A stretch of DNA of 64,000 nt from positions 67,838,810 to 67,902,809 of the forward strand of contig CM055092.1 in the NCBI GenBank assembly GCA_029204225.1. Reading direction: 5' to 3'. Of the stretch, positions 21,945 to 33,623 are shown piece after piece. This DNA is from Diphasiastrum complanatum. Its lineage: Eukaryota; Streptophyta; Lycopodiopsida; Lycopodiales; Lycopodiaceae. The notes under the pieces are model-generated. The model had not been told where the DNA came from, searched no databases, and saw nothing but the letters and a program-made list of their open reading frames with translations. The position numbers and the translations under genes were made by a program. Each line of letters begins with the position of its first letter. Position 1 is the stretch's first letter.

Positions 21945-23370
21945 TCCATCTCAGAGCTTGTGACAAAAATGTGAGTCAATTTAACGTGCTCAACAAAATA
22001 CGAGTACATTATATAGTGCCAACAATATCTCTATCTATAATTAACCAGAGCAATATGGCTCTAGACTTTATGCAATGTAATTTTGCCTCTTTCTAGACAT
22101 TGTTCTTATGATGCATTCATTGATGATTTTCGAGTTCGTTTAAAACTAACTAAATTATAAAAAATGAAAAATCGACCATTAGTCTTTTTCCAACAAATTT
22201 TTCTTTTTTTTGCAATTTGGGTCACGCATCACCAATATTCTGAAATGCATGTTCCATAATGATTTTGCAGCGGATCGCAATCCATTGCAACATTGCTTTT
22301 AACATGAGGCATTGCTGCATAATTCTGTTGTCGCCATCAAATAGTTTGAATGAGTCTGCCAACATAACGAATCATAGCGTAATTCAGCACCTGCTAAAGC
22401 ATAATGTTCATGTAAATTTAGAACCACAATTCTTTGGAAGCATTTGTGTCATGACTTTCAAGCGGACATTCAATAAAAACTTGACTCATAGCTGATGAAA
22501 GTCTTGGCAGAATGTGCATCTGAACAACCAATGACGGGCTATCACAGAATGCATGCATACTCCGCGCAAAAAGTTATGAGGGAATGCACATGCACTATGT
22601 GGCAACCCATCATTGGAAGTGCACATGCACATTTGATATAAAGATTGATAAAGGAAATATAAAAAGAAATTCGAAAAAAATGAAAAGACCATAAAAAATT
22701 TCTTAAAAACAAAGGAAAAAAAAACTGAATATAAACAAGAACGATGTGGTATAATATCACAAAGGCGTTGCCATGTCATAATAGCATGAATCCTATAATT
22801 TTAGGATTTGGGTAAGGCATTTTGGATACTGGTGCAAAAAATTATTTTGTGCAATGAATCCATATATTGATTTTGAAATATGTGCACGATCTCGATAACT
22901 TTGTTTTACGGTTTGAGTTTGAACCTTAATTTAAGATCAAATTATTCAACATGTAAGTAAGCATGTATGCATGTAAAATAGAAAATAGCAAAAGACATTT
23001 GGTAAATGAAAAAAGTCCCTTGTTTATGTACATTTTTATAATTTATTATTTTGATTTAACATTTTTCCAAATGCCGCCACATATTTTTTTTCTCATTTAA
23101 AACATAAGTTATGGTGCTTGTTATTCTCGTACCACTTTAGGTTTTATTTATTTTTGATCTGTTGCTTTGTATTCTTTGTTGTGTCGACATGCCATGCAAG
23201 AACAAATGACGTTGTTTCATGTTCAAATTAGGCTTGTCTGTGTTTTTTTTTCAAAATAATATGTGTATAGGTGATTGTTTTCTTTTTTATACAAAAGTGT
23301 TTATTTGATGTTTAGCTTAACAACTAGCTTGTTTAAACTTTTTGTATGTTGGATGAGGAGTTGATGGAGT
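21945..23370. other. unassigned AT-rich region
   Basis: No protein family, LTR end or transposon terminus found. Hydrophobic minus-strand frames (22,486-22,779) come from T-rich sequence and look like chance. TGCACATGCAC words recur near 22,585 and 22,620. Confidence 0.3.
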
Positions 23371-23374
23371 GAGA

Positions 23375-23605
23375 TGTGAATACTGAAATGTGAATGTCGT
23401 GAATATTGAAACATGAATATCGTAAATACTGATTGTGAAACTCTGAATACTGATCGTGATATTCTGAATATTGATCGTGAAACTCTGAATACTGGTCGTA
23501 AAACTCTGACTACCTATTGTGGTACTTTGAATATTAATGTGCAACTTTGAATATTGGCTGTGGTATTTTTGAATGTTGATCATGGTACTCTGAATACTTT
23601 GATCC
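23375..23605. repeat. ~21-bp minisatellite
   Basis: About ten degenerate units of the type GAAACTCTGAATACTGATCGT in tandem. The period of 21 keeps the frame, and on the minus strand it reads as heptads such as SIQSFTI and NIQNITI (23,317-23,583), which is a repeat artefact and not a recognised protein. Confidence 0.85.
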
Positions 23606-24240
23606 TGACATTATTTTAACAATACAATTGTAAATAGAAAATAATAATTTTTTAAAATACTAAAATTTTGACTTTTTTTATATCGAATGTGAATTTCGTT
23701 AATTACATCAAATTATGAAGATAGTGAGTACTTAATCAAGATACTTGTGATTATTTGTTTTTGTGTAATTGCACAAATTGTGACCATTTTTTGTGAATTC
23801 AATCGTAAAATTGAGAACAAATAAACTTATCACTACTTTCATCAATTCATATACAATAGATTGCGATATTCAATTTCTGCAATTGTGAATGTGCATCATG
23901 AAATTGTAAATATGACATTGCGAAATTTACTACTACTTCCATGAATATTAATTTCGAAAATTTTATATTAGCTATAATACTACAAATACTTAATAATAAA
24001 ATTTGTCGTTACTTTTCAAAATTGAATAGTTTTGTGACTATTGATTTTGTGTTTGCGACATGATAAGTACTCAAATATAAAAATACTTATGATAATCTGT
24101 AAATTCAGAAATTGTCTAAATAATTTTCATCCATTTGTACTAAATGGTCATTTCTCATGTCAAAAATTTACAAATCTCAAAACACTACAATCACAATCAC
24201 TACCACAAAAGTAGTTAATTGTTTTACAATTATCACTAGG
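23606..24240. other. AT-rich spacer
   Basis: Strongly AT-rich, with scattered TTGTGA/TCACAA words continuing the character of the minisatellite. No gene seen. Confidence 0.3.
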
Positions 24241-24390
24241 GGTTGCCACCAGACAGCGTGTCAATGAGTCCAAATCTCTACAACTACACCATGAAGCACT
24301 TCATAAACTTTGCGAGACACACCTATTAGCTGTGCATGCATTGGCAACTGAAAAAGTGCATCGCAAGGCATGGCATGATTGTCGATCAGG
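24241..24390 (+). pseudogene. Possible Gypsy integrase C-terminal fragment
   Basis: A plus-strand open stretch reads LQLHHEALHKLCETHLLAVHAL and ATEKVHRKAWHD, resembling the helical C-terminal part of Gypsy integrase (HREALHKLRENL-type). It ends exactly where a Copia LTR begins at 24,391. Short and without catalytic motifs, so tentative. Confidence 0.35.
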
Positions 24391-25037
24391 TGTAAAGAAA
24401 AATCAGATCATTAAGACCCAATCAAACTCTAAGATCTTTGGTTACTAAAGATAGCAGATCTAGCACCATTGACTTGTAGAAATCTAGCTCTAACAATGCA
24501 TAGAAGCCATAAACTCAAATAGATCTTGACAAAATGACATATGAATGATAAAGAATTGTTTTTGTCCATACAAAAATAGTAAGCTACTATATTTCACATG
24601 TGTGAATCCAACAAACATATAACAATTGCATTCTACACACAAAACGACAAGACATCAACAATATAATGCACCAATGAGTATGAGATCTCATGTATAAATA
24701 TGAATGAGAGTAGAAATAGAGAATTTATCTCTTCCCATGCTTCTACACTATCTATAGCAGGTCCTTGACCTATTTGGATGTCCTTCTCCAAGCTTATCAA
24801 CAATAGGAAACTTTTAGATCTCAAATCCTACTCACAATGTAGACTAGATTCAATGAACCAACTATTTAAATTTGAATCTTCCAAACTCGAACTTTTACAT
24901 TTCCCACACTTTTTAAAAGTTGTAATTCAAATGAACTTAGACTAAAAATTACTTCATGAAGTTTATTTCTAAGCATGAAATGCATATTGGCCTAAATTGA
25001 CAATTAGCCAAATCAAACTAGCTAACAATTTCTCACA
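24391..25037 (-). repeat. Copia LTR (B-related, diverged)
   Basis: 647 bases, TGTAAAGAAAAATCAGATC to TTTCTCACA on the plus strand. It is alignable to the B LTRs but clearly diverged. Contains TTCACATGTGTGAATCC (24,593-24,609). On the minus strand it directly follows a polypurine tract and RNase H, so it is a 3' LTR. No partner LTR is in the window. Confidence 0.85.
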
Positions 25038-25045
25038 CTCCCTCT

Positions 25046-25371
25046 TCAACTAGTTTTTAGCATAGACTTTGAAAATACACCAAGTGATGTTCTATGCTTT
25101 GTAAAAAAGTCCTTTCCAAGTGCTTTGGTGAAGATATCAGCCACACATTCTTTTGAAGAAACATGTTGAAGCTCCATCTCCTTTGCCATTACTTGTTCCC
25201 TCACAAAATGATATGCCACCTCAATATGCTTGCTCCTTGCATGAAAGATATGATTGCTTTCCAATCTTTGGGCTGAAAGGTTGTCACAAAAGATGATTGG
25301 GCTCTGAGAAAAATCTAGCAAGTAAAGATCTCTCACCATTCTTTTGATCCATAACATCTCCCTTGTGCAAC
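25046..25371 (-). pseudogene. Copia RNase H C-terminal fragment
   Basis: Minus-strand frame with EMLWIKRMVRDLYLLDF, PIIFCDNLSAQRLESN, HARSKHIEVAYHFVREQ and ECVADIFTKALGKDFF, very close to the B1 RNase H. Homology begins abruptly at about 25,371; the rest of the element has been removed. It is linked to the LTR at 24,391-25,037. Confidence 0.9.
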
Positions 25372-25799
25372 CCAAATCACTGAAAAGCATGCATGGAAAT
25401 GTGCTAAGCAGCGTCCAAAGCACCCATCAAAGCATCTTTTGCCCGAACATGTCTCACAAAAGTGGCAGCTTTGAGAAAGAAAATGTAGTAATCTAGTTTG
25501 TAATCTACTTTTTGGAAATCAGTCAACTAGATCGAAAAACTACAACTTGTAATTGAAAGCTGCAAAAAAAGACATTCAAGTATAGACCGAGCAACAATCA
25601 TGGTGATCGCACTGAGGCAGAGAATGCTCTATGCTCCTCTCGTCCTACACTCCAACGAAGGTACACGCGACAAGACAAAAGTCTTTGATTGTCGTATATT
25701 TTCAATGTCTTGTACATACATAAATGCCGTATAATGTACGGTCTCCAACAAAATACAAACGACCAATGATAAGATTTAATTCGTCTCTTTGTGCTTCTT
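25372..25799. other. unassigned spacer
   Basis: Sequence between the Copia break and the WRC-gene duplicate. No motif recognised. Confidence 0.3.
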
Positions 25800-27035
25800 T
25801 ATAAACTCAAAGTGCTAATAACGTATTGTATTGGTAATACAATAGGATAAGAGATGATTTCACCTTTACTTTTAAGGTGAGGTCGTAATGTGGCCGTTGG
25901 TCCTTTGTTGGAAAGGAGGCTGCGACATCGGGCCCACTACAGAAAAGACTCGTTTTTACCAATGTTGAAAGCACGAGAAGCTGAAGCAGGAAAGGAGATC
26001 AAAGGGTGAGATGCGTGCACGAGAAGAGAAGAGAAGAGGAAAAAGAAAAGGGTCTTGAAGGAGCAAGAAAGTGCGAAAGCCTGGCGAACGAAAGCATTCA
26101 GTCCAATGTGTCCGATCCGAGCTAAGTACTTTTGGCATCCTCGTTGCACAGGTTGCTTTGAAATCTGATATAAGAAAAGCGATATGTGCGGGTTGCCCAT
26201 GGTCTTCCCATGGTCCGCCGTCTGCATAACTGATCAACGCTTTACCTTCTTTTTAACCTTGAACAGGCTACAACTATTCAATGTGAACAAAAAGCTGCGG
26301 ACAAGACGTTGGCAAAAGAGTGTATTACATGCAATATTGTAGATCCGGATGAAGATAATCCATTTCAACGGGTTTGTCTGGGACAACCACGAACGAATTT
26401 AGAAATGCATCATGGGGAACCCAGGAGCAGCACAAGGAATAGAACAAGGCGTACATGATTAGCATGGGAAGATGTATCATCTACGGAGAGGCAGGACATT
26501 CGTGTCTTCATCAGCTGGCTGGATATACTTCCGGACGAAATCTCGATGCTACAGAGGTTGGAGGTTGTTGAATGGTCAGCGTGGTCAGTTTCACTGTGAC
26601 ATACATGACGGTCATCCGGATCAAGTATCCAGATCTTGCCATGGGAAGGAAAGATTTGGTAAACATGAGACAACCATCCTCTCGTTTGGAGTTTTTTCTT
26701 AAAGCATGTCATTAGAGTGAGAGATGTTCATAACGTATACCTCTTAGTCATATGCGTCCGGCAATGGCTCTTATCAAGACTGACTCAAAGCAGAAAGAAG
26801 CATCAATGAAGGATTATTTTGGGGATAGACTATACAGCCCACTCATGTACGCCTCCAATTGAAGTTGTAAATGTTTTCTTAGTACAGACTGCTTTACTGG
26901 CTCTACCCATTTTGATCGTAGACGTAATAAGAAAAAGGAAAACCCCCTTTCCTGTCACACGTTTTTATACTCAAATATTTGTTCTAAAGTTCAGCTAGTT
27001 TTTGCATCTTCCGCCATTAGCGACTATGTGTGTAA
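25800..27035 (+). pseudogene. Partial decayed copy of the WRC gene
   Basis: Collinear with 58,790-60,535, the promoter, first coding exon and start of the intron of the WRC gene. Shared words include TTTACTTTTAAGGTGA (25,865; 58,829), AAAAGACTCG/AAAAGACCGG, GTAGATCCGGATGAAGA (26,339; 59,376), GGAAGATGTATCAT followed by GGAGAGGCAGGACATTCGTGT (26,468; 59,506), GTGGTCAGT and CCATGGGAAGGAA, CATAACGTAT and the block GGCTCTACCCATTTTGA (26,897; 60,403). The start ATG is ATA (about 26,171), frames are broken, about 200 bases of exon 1 are deleted, and the WRC exon is absent. It is a partial segmental duplication rather than a processed copy, because promoter and intron sequence are included. Confidence 0.85.
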
Positions 27036-28080
27036 GTTTCCGTTCAGGAGCCCAGGGAGGTGAGAGAATAGGCGGTGTTCCCTGCATATTTATAAGTTAT
27101 GTTTTTTTAGAGGTTTTTTGGATAATTTTTGCATTTAATTTGTCTTTCTTGGGAAATGTTTTTATACGTTTTTTTTTTGCTTTGCCTTGCAAAGGCAATA
27201 ATTAAGCAATAATAGACAATACTATGTGTTGAGGTTGGTCAATGGAGTTTTTCAAAAGTTAACATTAAAGGCTATATGTGGTGGACTTAACATTTAAGGT
27301 TTGCACCTTTGTGGGAGGCCTCAAATAACTTGTATGCATGGGACAAAGTAAAAGTGATGTGCAATAAGGAAGGCATGAAAAACATGATCGTTTGAATTGG
27401 GATCTAGTATTATGTTTCAGCAGCGTTGATTCTCTTATTGTTGCGGCTTATGCTGAGAAAACTCATGATTCTATTGATCCTGAACAAGGGTTTCTCTCAA
27501 AATCTGCATGATAGTTAGATGGTTTGCATGTCACCAGCAGTTTGTGTCCAAACGATGCTCCACCATGATCATCTCTACGACTTTAATCCTCCATAGAAAC
27601 TCCAGTATTGTGAATGCAAATGACGGTATCTTTTCCACTTACAAAGTAAAAGCAAATATGTATGGAGATGGATGATTTATTCTACTATATTTACAGTAAT
27701 AACCCCAAAGATTAGACTTTGCTTACAGTCACAAGCAAGGTTGAGTAAAGTTTTAGTCATTGATATTGGATGCCAAATCATCAGGTTTTCTTGAGGCCCT
27801 TGGACAGAATGTAGACTTCCATTGTAGAGAGAGAGCGCGTTCTTGGTGAAGGTGACGACGTGCAGACACCCCTGCCTACTACCTGTAGGATCTTCATGTT
27901 GTTCAACATTTGTAGCTCCGGGGATGGTGCTTTCATTCCTTTGAAAAAACTTTCATCTTTTAGTGCGATCCTGGTCTGGGATTCGCAAGCAGCAGGGGTT
28001 TGAACAAAGGCCTTGTTTTAGCTTGATAGCTTGCTTCCAATCTGTTGTTGTATCAGGGTTTCATTATGATTTGTTTGGAG
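27036..28080. other. unassigned region
   Basis: No coding family or repeat ends recognised. The right side adjoins a minus-strand Gypsy relic and may contain its 3' sequence. Confidence 0.3.
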
Positions 28081-28990
28081 GCCTAAACTAGGCCCCCTCC
28101 CCTTTGATCTGCAACACATGATTAGCCATGTAGTGTTGCTTCCTCTTGCATACCACGATCTTGAAATCGAATTCTAGCAACAAGAGTTTCCATCTAGTGA
28201 CCCGTCTAGTGTTGAAGGTCTTGTTTACCAGGTATAACAATGTTTGATAGTTTGTATAAAATGCAAAGTGGGTGGCCATCACATAATGTCAAAAAAATTT
28301 TACTGTAAAAATCATTACCAATGTTTCTCGCTCCATGGTTGAATAGTTCATTTCTGTTTCATTGAGTTGTTGGCTAGCAAAATGAATTGGAAAATCATTT
28401 TTGCATTCTCATGGTTGGGTCAAGATAGCTCCAGCATCATACTTCGATGCATCTGTATGATGTTGGAACTTGATAGTCCAATTGGGTAGTCATAAAATTG
28501 GCGCTGAGACCAATGCATTCTTAAGCTTTTGGAAAGTCTGTAAAGCTTCTTCGGTCAAATGTCATTCTATGGTAAGCTTGTAGATTGGCCTAGCTAACTC
28601 TGCAAATATAAGATAAAGATCTGATAATAGTTAGTGTGGCCCATGGAGATGTAGACCTCATGAATTGTTCCTGATGGTGGTAGATCAACAATGACCCTTA
28701 TCTTGGTGAGATCAATGGCAATTCGGTGTCTAGATACAATATGGCCTAAGATGAGAGTCACCCAAAACTGACATTTTTCTAGGTTCAAGGATATTTGATA
28801 GTTGAGGCATTGAATTAGTACTTTCTTCAAATGAAATAAGTGCTCAGTATTAGACCCATGAACACATAGATCATCCAAAAAAATCTCCAGAAACTTTTGC
28901 AAGTAACGCTTGCATAACTCTTTGGAAGATGCTTGGGGCATTATAGAGTTCGAATGATCTTGTTAGAAGATTATAGAGAAGGTTCTTTTG
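28081..28990 (-). pseudogene. Gypsy reverse transcriptase/RNase H fragment
   Basis: Minus-strand order: RT C-terminal part (28,594-28,941) with KFLEIFLDDLCVHGS (FLDD active site), LNLEKCQFWVTLILGHIVS and IRVIVDLPP; then the RNase H region (28,283-28,590, frame-shifted) with TDASKYDAGAIL- and LNETEMNYSTMEREAL-like stretches; then FYTNYQTLLYLVNKTFNTRRVTRW and LLEFDFKIVV (28,088-28,282). Integrase and the RT N-terminus are missing. Decayed. Confidence 0.85.
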
Positions 28991-29115
28991 ACCGATTCTA
29001 GCTGGCAAATAATATGTTGCAGTTAAGCCAGCAAGTTGGCTTGGTGAAGCCTCTATTAGGCGTGTAAGGCAAATAGTATAGCAAGAAGTTTGCTTGTTTG
29101 AAGCCTCTATTAGGC

Positions 29116-29116
<1 letters not shown>

Positions 29117-29187
<71 letters not shown>
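29117..29187 (+). repeat. (GT)n then (G)27 tract
   Basis: About 44 bases of alternating GT followed by a 27-28-base G run. The words GAAGCCTCTATTAGGCG occur just before it and again about 55 bases upstream, so a small duplication precedes it. Confidence 0.95.
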
Positions 29188-29190
<3 letters not shown>

Positions 29191-29711
29191 CATTACTGCA
29201 GGGTAAATTACTAAGCCTTTTGGAAGTCCCTACGAAATTCCCCTTTGATGTTCCTTATACTTTTTCTCACAAATAAAGGAGCTCCAAAATTTAGATATAC
29301 CAGGAGCACTAATACTAGAGAAGTCGACAAGTAATTGGACTAGCCAACAAGCAAAAACAAAGCTTTTAGTGCCTCACTACCATATTTTATGGCTACGGGA
29401 ATAAAAACATGGCTGAGTCGACAAAATAATCAAATCTACCTGGAATGTAATGGTAGACACCCAAAGAAGGTGCATTGTACTCGCAAGCCTATGGCACGAG
29501 AATCAGAGGTAGATCAGCTCTCAAATGGGCCCAAGATAAAATGGGACCCAAGTAGTTAAAATAAAATGTGGTTTCATAAACTTTGTAAAGTCAAATTCTT
29601 ATATGGCATATGGTTTTGGGTGAACTAAATACCCTAACCCTATGAATGTCTATATAAGAATATGTGACACCATTTTGTAGCCACCTTTTTTCATTTGAAA
29701 AGAATAGAGTT

Positions 29712-29765
<54 letters not shown>

Positions 29766-30360
29766 CTCCTCCTTCCTATATCTCACTTGCAAAAGCCCTC
29801 CTTTTTTATTTGTGTGTGATTCTTGTGGATGAAAAATGCTTGTATTGTTTTTGTTAATCATGCTATCACAATCACCATTGATTCTTAGCACTTGCGGTCA
29901 TCCATTTAGTCTCAAAACTAATCCATAATATCCACACACAAACCAAATAGGTGTTAGAATCACATCTTGGAGTGACCAGTAAGATTCGTAGGTAGGATTT
30001 CCTTTCATTTTTTACCTCCCTTGAGAAGACCAACCTCATGAAGAGAAGATCTAGATCCAAGGATGCCTAGTTAAACCCAAGAGAAATCAAGATCCAAGAA
30101 AAGATCAAAACCGAACCAAGAAAACCCAAAAAGAAAATAGGATGAAAAATCTCAGCCCAAGATCTAAGCCATTCCACTTCTAGATGTTACACTAAGCTTG
30201 ACACCTTTAATATGCTTAGATCCTCATTTCCATTTCATTGTTTACCCTCTCACCATTGGATCGAAACCCATTACTACATATGACTACTCACATGGTTGGA
30301 GATCGAAAACTCCTTCTTTGCCCTCTAGATCCGACTGATTAGGAAGGCACAAAAAGGATC
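29188..30360 (+). repeat. Probable Gypsy 5' LTR
   Basis: The stretch before a Gypsy primer region at about 30,370. It ends GGCACAAAAAGGATCCAACA and includes a (GA)n run at 29,717-29,762. The left end was not found, and no second LTR is in the window, so boundaries are approximate. Confidence 0.45.
29717..29762 (+). repeat. (GA)n microsatellite
   Basis: About 23 GA units inside the probable Gypsy LTR. Confidence 0.95.
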
Positions 30361-30365
30361 CAACA

Positions 30366-30392
30366 ATTTTTTGGGGCCGTTGTCGGGGAGCT
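30366..30392 (+). promoter_or_regulatory. Gypsy primer binding region
   Basis: TTTTTTGGGGCCGTTGTCGG followed by GGAGC matches the TGGCGCCGTTGCCGGGGA consensus that follows the 5' LTR in plant Athila/Tat Gypsy elements. Confidence 0.75.
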
Positions 30393-30399
30393 GGTGCTA

Positions 30400-31190
30400 A
30401 AAAGTCCTAGGAATGGATCTTTTGTTTGTATTTTTCTGCTATTTTCTTCTCCTTTGACAAGTTTATTACTCACCCTAGTGGGTTTTTGACTTTTTGTTAT
30501 TTTTATTACTTGCCACTTTTTTTAGAGAGCAGAGGAGACACTGATGCACCATCAATTAGCTCGGCAAGTAATGTTGATTACTCGCCCACTGTGATTATTA
30601 CTCATCGATTGCCAAATCTCAAGATTTTCTCAATATTTTTACTTCTTCTCTTTACAGAGCTCTCTACATAGTTAGATCTATTATCAAACAACTCGACAAG
30701 TAATCAGACTATTACTCGCCAGAACCAATTATTCTCCAAGTTGATTTTTTCTATTTTTTCTCTGTCTTATTATTCGCCATCAATACAGGATGTTCAGAGC
30801 CCTAGGATCTAGCATTTTGTAGCTCGGTGAGTAACAAGCTATTACTCGCCAGGTCAAAGTTCTCGTCATTTTTGAACTTTTTGCTTTTTTCCTATTACTC
30901 GCCAACTTTAAATTTTCACAATTTTTTCATAAACATTACTTGCCATCAGCACAGTGGTAAGTACAACACTTGATCTACCATGTGCTAAATCGACGAGTAA
31001 TGATATGACATTTTGATTTATTACTTACCAATTACTCATCTTTGCTCACTCTCTTCACAGTGTGTCATAATCATCATTCATACTACATAGACAACACGAC
31101 AAATAATTAGTATTACTCGTTGATTACTCGCCATTGCCTATTACTTGTCAAAAATAGGTGAGTAATGGAATGCGGTCACTTCCTACTTCC
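30400..31190 (+). repeat. Gypsy leader with repeated ATTACTCGCC motifs
   Basis: About five degenerate units of 115-165 bases starting near 30,530, 30,655, 30,790, 30,950 and 31,067. Each tends to contain CAGAG/CAGTG, a (GG/GA)CGAGTAAT word, its complement ATTACTCGCC and a T-rich spacer. I count roughly 15-20 copies of the decamer or one-mismatch variants in both orientations, so adjacent motifs could pair. Non-coding. Confidence 0.7.
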
Positions 31191-31204
31191 AATCCATGAC
31201 TACG

Positions 31205-32238
31205 CCTATCAAAAATTGAACAAATCAGTAGTGATGGAAATAACGTCCAATCTTTAGCAACTCATTGAATTCTCAGACAATTTCTATTTGTTAAAAAGCA
31301 ATATAAAGATGCATGCATTCTGACACAAATTGAATGCAATAAGCAAATAGTATTGATTCAAAAAAACAAGATCAAATGCTAATGAGTGCAAGACAATAGC
31401 GAATAGAAACCACACTCTAAAGTTGTTTCTGAGTAACTGAGAATACGTTTGAAATAAGCAACTCTGCTAATAAGTAGTAGCACAGTAGCAGCTCTAAAAT
31501 AAATCTCTCAAAGACTGAGCTACAATGCTCAAGAGAGTTTAAGCTTGAAAGCTTGATAAAGAGCTAATAACAATACTTTCTGATTGTGAATGATCTGTTT
31601 GATGAGAGCGCATGAAGCATCGTGTAATAACACTCAACTCCTTCACAATTCACAATGTTGATTGATCATTCTACTTGATCGTTGATAATGAGATGTATGA
31701 ACAACTGATTTATACTAAGTAGTTAGGTCGTCAAATGCAATTGCCAGTTGGTTGGAGTCCGCTGGCATTCATCAAGTTCTTCTCAAAAGTTACTTGCTGA
31801 TAAGAGGTGACAATTGGCCGTAAATAGTCTGTCTGCATAAATGAACATAAACTGCCACATACAAAAATACGACACTGTATTTTTACTCGTGATTTATGAC
31901 AAACAAAAAATGTGAAAAATGTGACATTGCATTTTTGCACGTAATTCCTAACATGCAAAAAATGCAAAAAAGATGACACTACATTTTTACACAATTTCTG
32001 ACAGGTGAAAAATGCTGAAAAGGCACACTGTATATTTACACACGTGACACTGTCAAATTTGTAGAGAGAGAAAATACGACATTGTTGTCAAATTTCATGT
32101 ATTTCTACAGATTGTGTAGAAACACTTATAATTCTACAGACTGTATAAAGACACAAAAAATTTCACAGAGCTAGATAAGCAGTTGGATGAAGATTAAAAA
32201 TCGATTAGTCGATTAGTAGGAAAGAGAATAGTCCAACA
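31205..32238 (-). repeat. Copia D 3' LTR region
   Basis: On the minus strand the LTR begins TGTTGGACTATTCTC (right end 32,238) directly after the Copia D RNase H stop. Within it, words such as ATTTTTACACG and TGACACT recur at short spacing around 31,860-32,040 as a degenerate repeat (TGCAAAAAATG-like). The left end is not resolved; 31,205 is approximate. Confidence 0.5.
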
Positions 32239-32490
32239 CTTAATTTGAATCTATGAATGCCTTGACCTTTACACTTAGTTCTGCACAAAACCTTCTGTGT
32301 GCATCCAAGCTTAATGCTTTTGTAAAAATGTCCGCTGTCATATTTTACGTCCGACAGTATTGCAATCTGACCTCTTCGTTGAGAACTTTGCTTCTGACAA
32401 AGTGATACTTCAGTTCAATGTGCTTACTCGAATGAAATCTAGGGTTGGTTGATAAGGCAATGGCACTTTGATTATCACAAAATAATCATT
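32239..32490 (-). pseudogene. Copia D RNase H, C-terminal part
   Basis: The minus strand reads CDNQSAIALSTNPRF, SSKHIELKYHFVRSKV, then ADIFTKALSLDAHRRFCAEL, and stops just before the LTR. It is the downstream part of an RNase H split by foldback element 2; the upstream part continues from 33,624. Confidence 0.8.
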
Positions 32491-32491
32491 A

Positions 32492-33621
32492 GGGCCCTTT
32501 TTGGACTCAAAAAGGGCCTCTTCACTAATTATAATTAGTGTTAATGACGACATGTGTACCAATAAGAGAGTGACAATTGAGATGGAATGGTCCATATGAC
32601 ATGGCACATCCAATGGAGTAAATTAGATCCCCAATTCTAACCCACCCACTAACTCTCTACTAACTCTACTTCTCTAGCCCATAGTAATGATGATATAATG
32701 TGATCTAAATTTAAAATTCAAATAAAAATATGGCCTTTGTTTTTTCAAGGCCTTCAAAAAACCGTTTCTATAACTAAAAATGAAGAAAAAGAGGGCCCAA
32801 TATCGCATTGGGCCCCCAAATTGAAATAAAAATTCAAAGAAATGGGGGGGGGGGGGGATATCACGATTCCACCCCCTCCAAGTCGCTGGCTCATTTGGAA
32901 GCGCACCAGCTCGAAGGGCGCCACGATTCCCCCTTCCATCCCTGTCTGTTGTCCGGAGCCCGGGTTTTTCAGGGCCGCAGGGATGGCGCACCTACCCGGG
33001 CCAGCGTCTTGAAGTGGGTGAGCACCCACTTTGGGACGCTGGCCCGGGTAGGTGCGCCGTCCCTGCGGCCCTGGAAAACCCTTCATCTTTGGGCTCCGGA
33101 CAGTAGACAGGGGTGGAAGGGGGGTCGTGGCGCCCTCCAGGCTGGTGCGCTTCCAAACGAGCCAACGACTTGGAGGGGGTGGAATCGTGATACGGCAAGG
33201 GCTGGGGAGCGGATACTATGCGGGCGTGGGCGGAAAGGAGGGGGTACAAGTTGGGGGGGGGGGGGGGAGGGGCAGAATGCCCCCCACCCCCCCCCCCTTT
33301 TTTTTTGAATTTTTATCTCAATTTGGGGGCCCAATGCGATAGTGGGCCCCCTTTTTTTTCATTCTTAGTTATAGAAACGGTTTTTTGAAGGCCTTGAAAA
33401 AATAAAGGCCATATTTTCATTTAAATTTTAAATTTAGACTACATTAAATCACTTGTCCTTGCTATATTACACTACGTCTAAATGAAGCCTATTGAAGTGT
33501 GATTTAACTCATGATAGACCCATGGTGAACTGCCACATAGGACAATTAGTGAGTTAATTAACCCTACTTAGCAAATACGTTTAGGCAAGGAAGAGGCCCT
33601 TTTTGAGTCCAAAAAGGGCCC
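32492..33621. mobile_element. Foldback DNA transposon 2
   Basis: Same termini as element 1 (GGGCCCTTTTTGGACTCAAAAA and its complement) and TA on both sides (32,490-32,491; 33,622-33,623). Outer arms are homologous to element 1 in reverse orientation (TTCACTAATTATAATTAGTG at one end; ACTGCCACATAGGACAATTAG at the other). The inner arms (about 32,750-33,018 and 33,020-33,390) form a very large hairpin with almost no loop. The centre is GC-rich, with GCGCACCTACCCGGGCCAGC and its complement on either side of 33,019, and the sequence differs from element 1. Poly-G runs occur in both arms. It is inserted in Copia D RNase H. No transposase. Confidence 0.85.
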
Positions 33622-33623
33622 TA

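Noticed and set aside
22486-22779. 97-codon hydrophobic minus-strand frame
   Set aside because: Phe-rich translation of A-rich sequence, no family and overlapping a second frame.
23317-23605. CRISPR-like array
   Set aside because: Units are contiguous with no unique spacers and the genome is plant; it is a minisatellite.
29094-29276. Val/Cys-Gly repeat protein
   Set aside because: Translation of the GT and G tracts.
32674-33342. Collagen-like or GC-rich frames up to 166 codons
   Set aside because: Same cause in foldback element 2: the frames are inverted copies around the centre at about 33,019.
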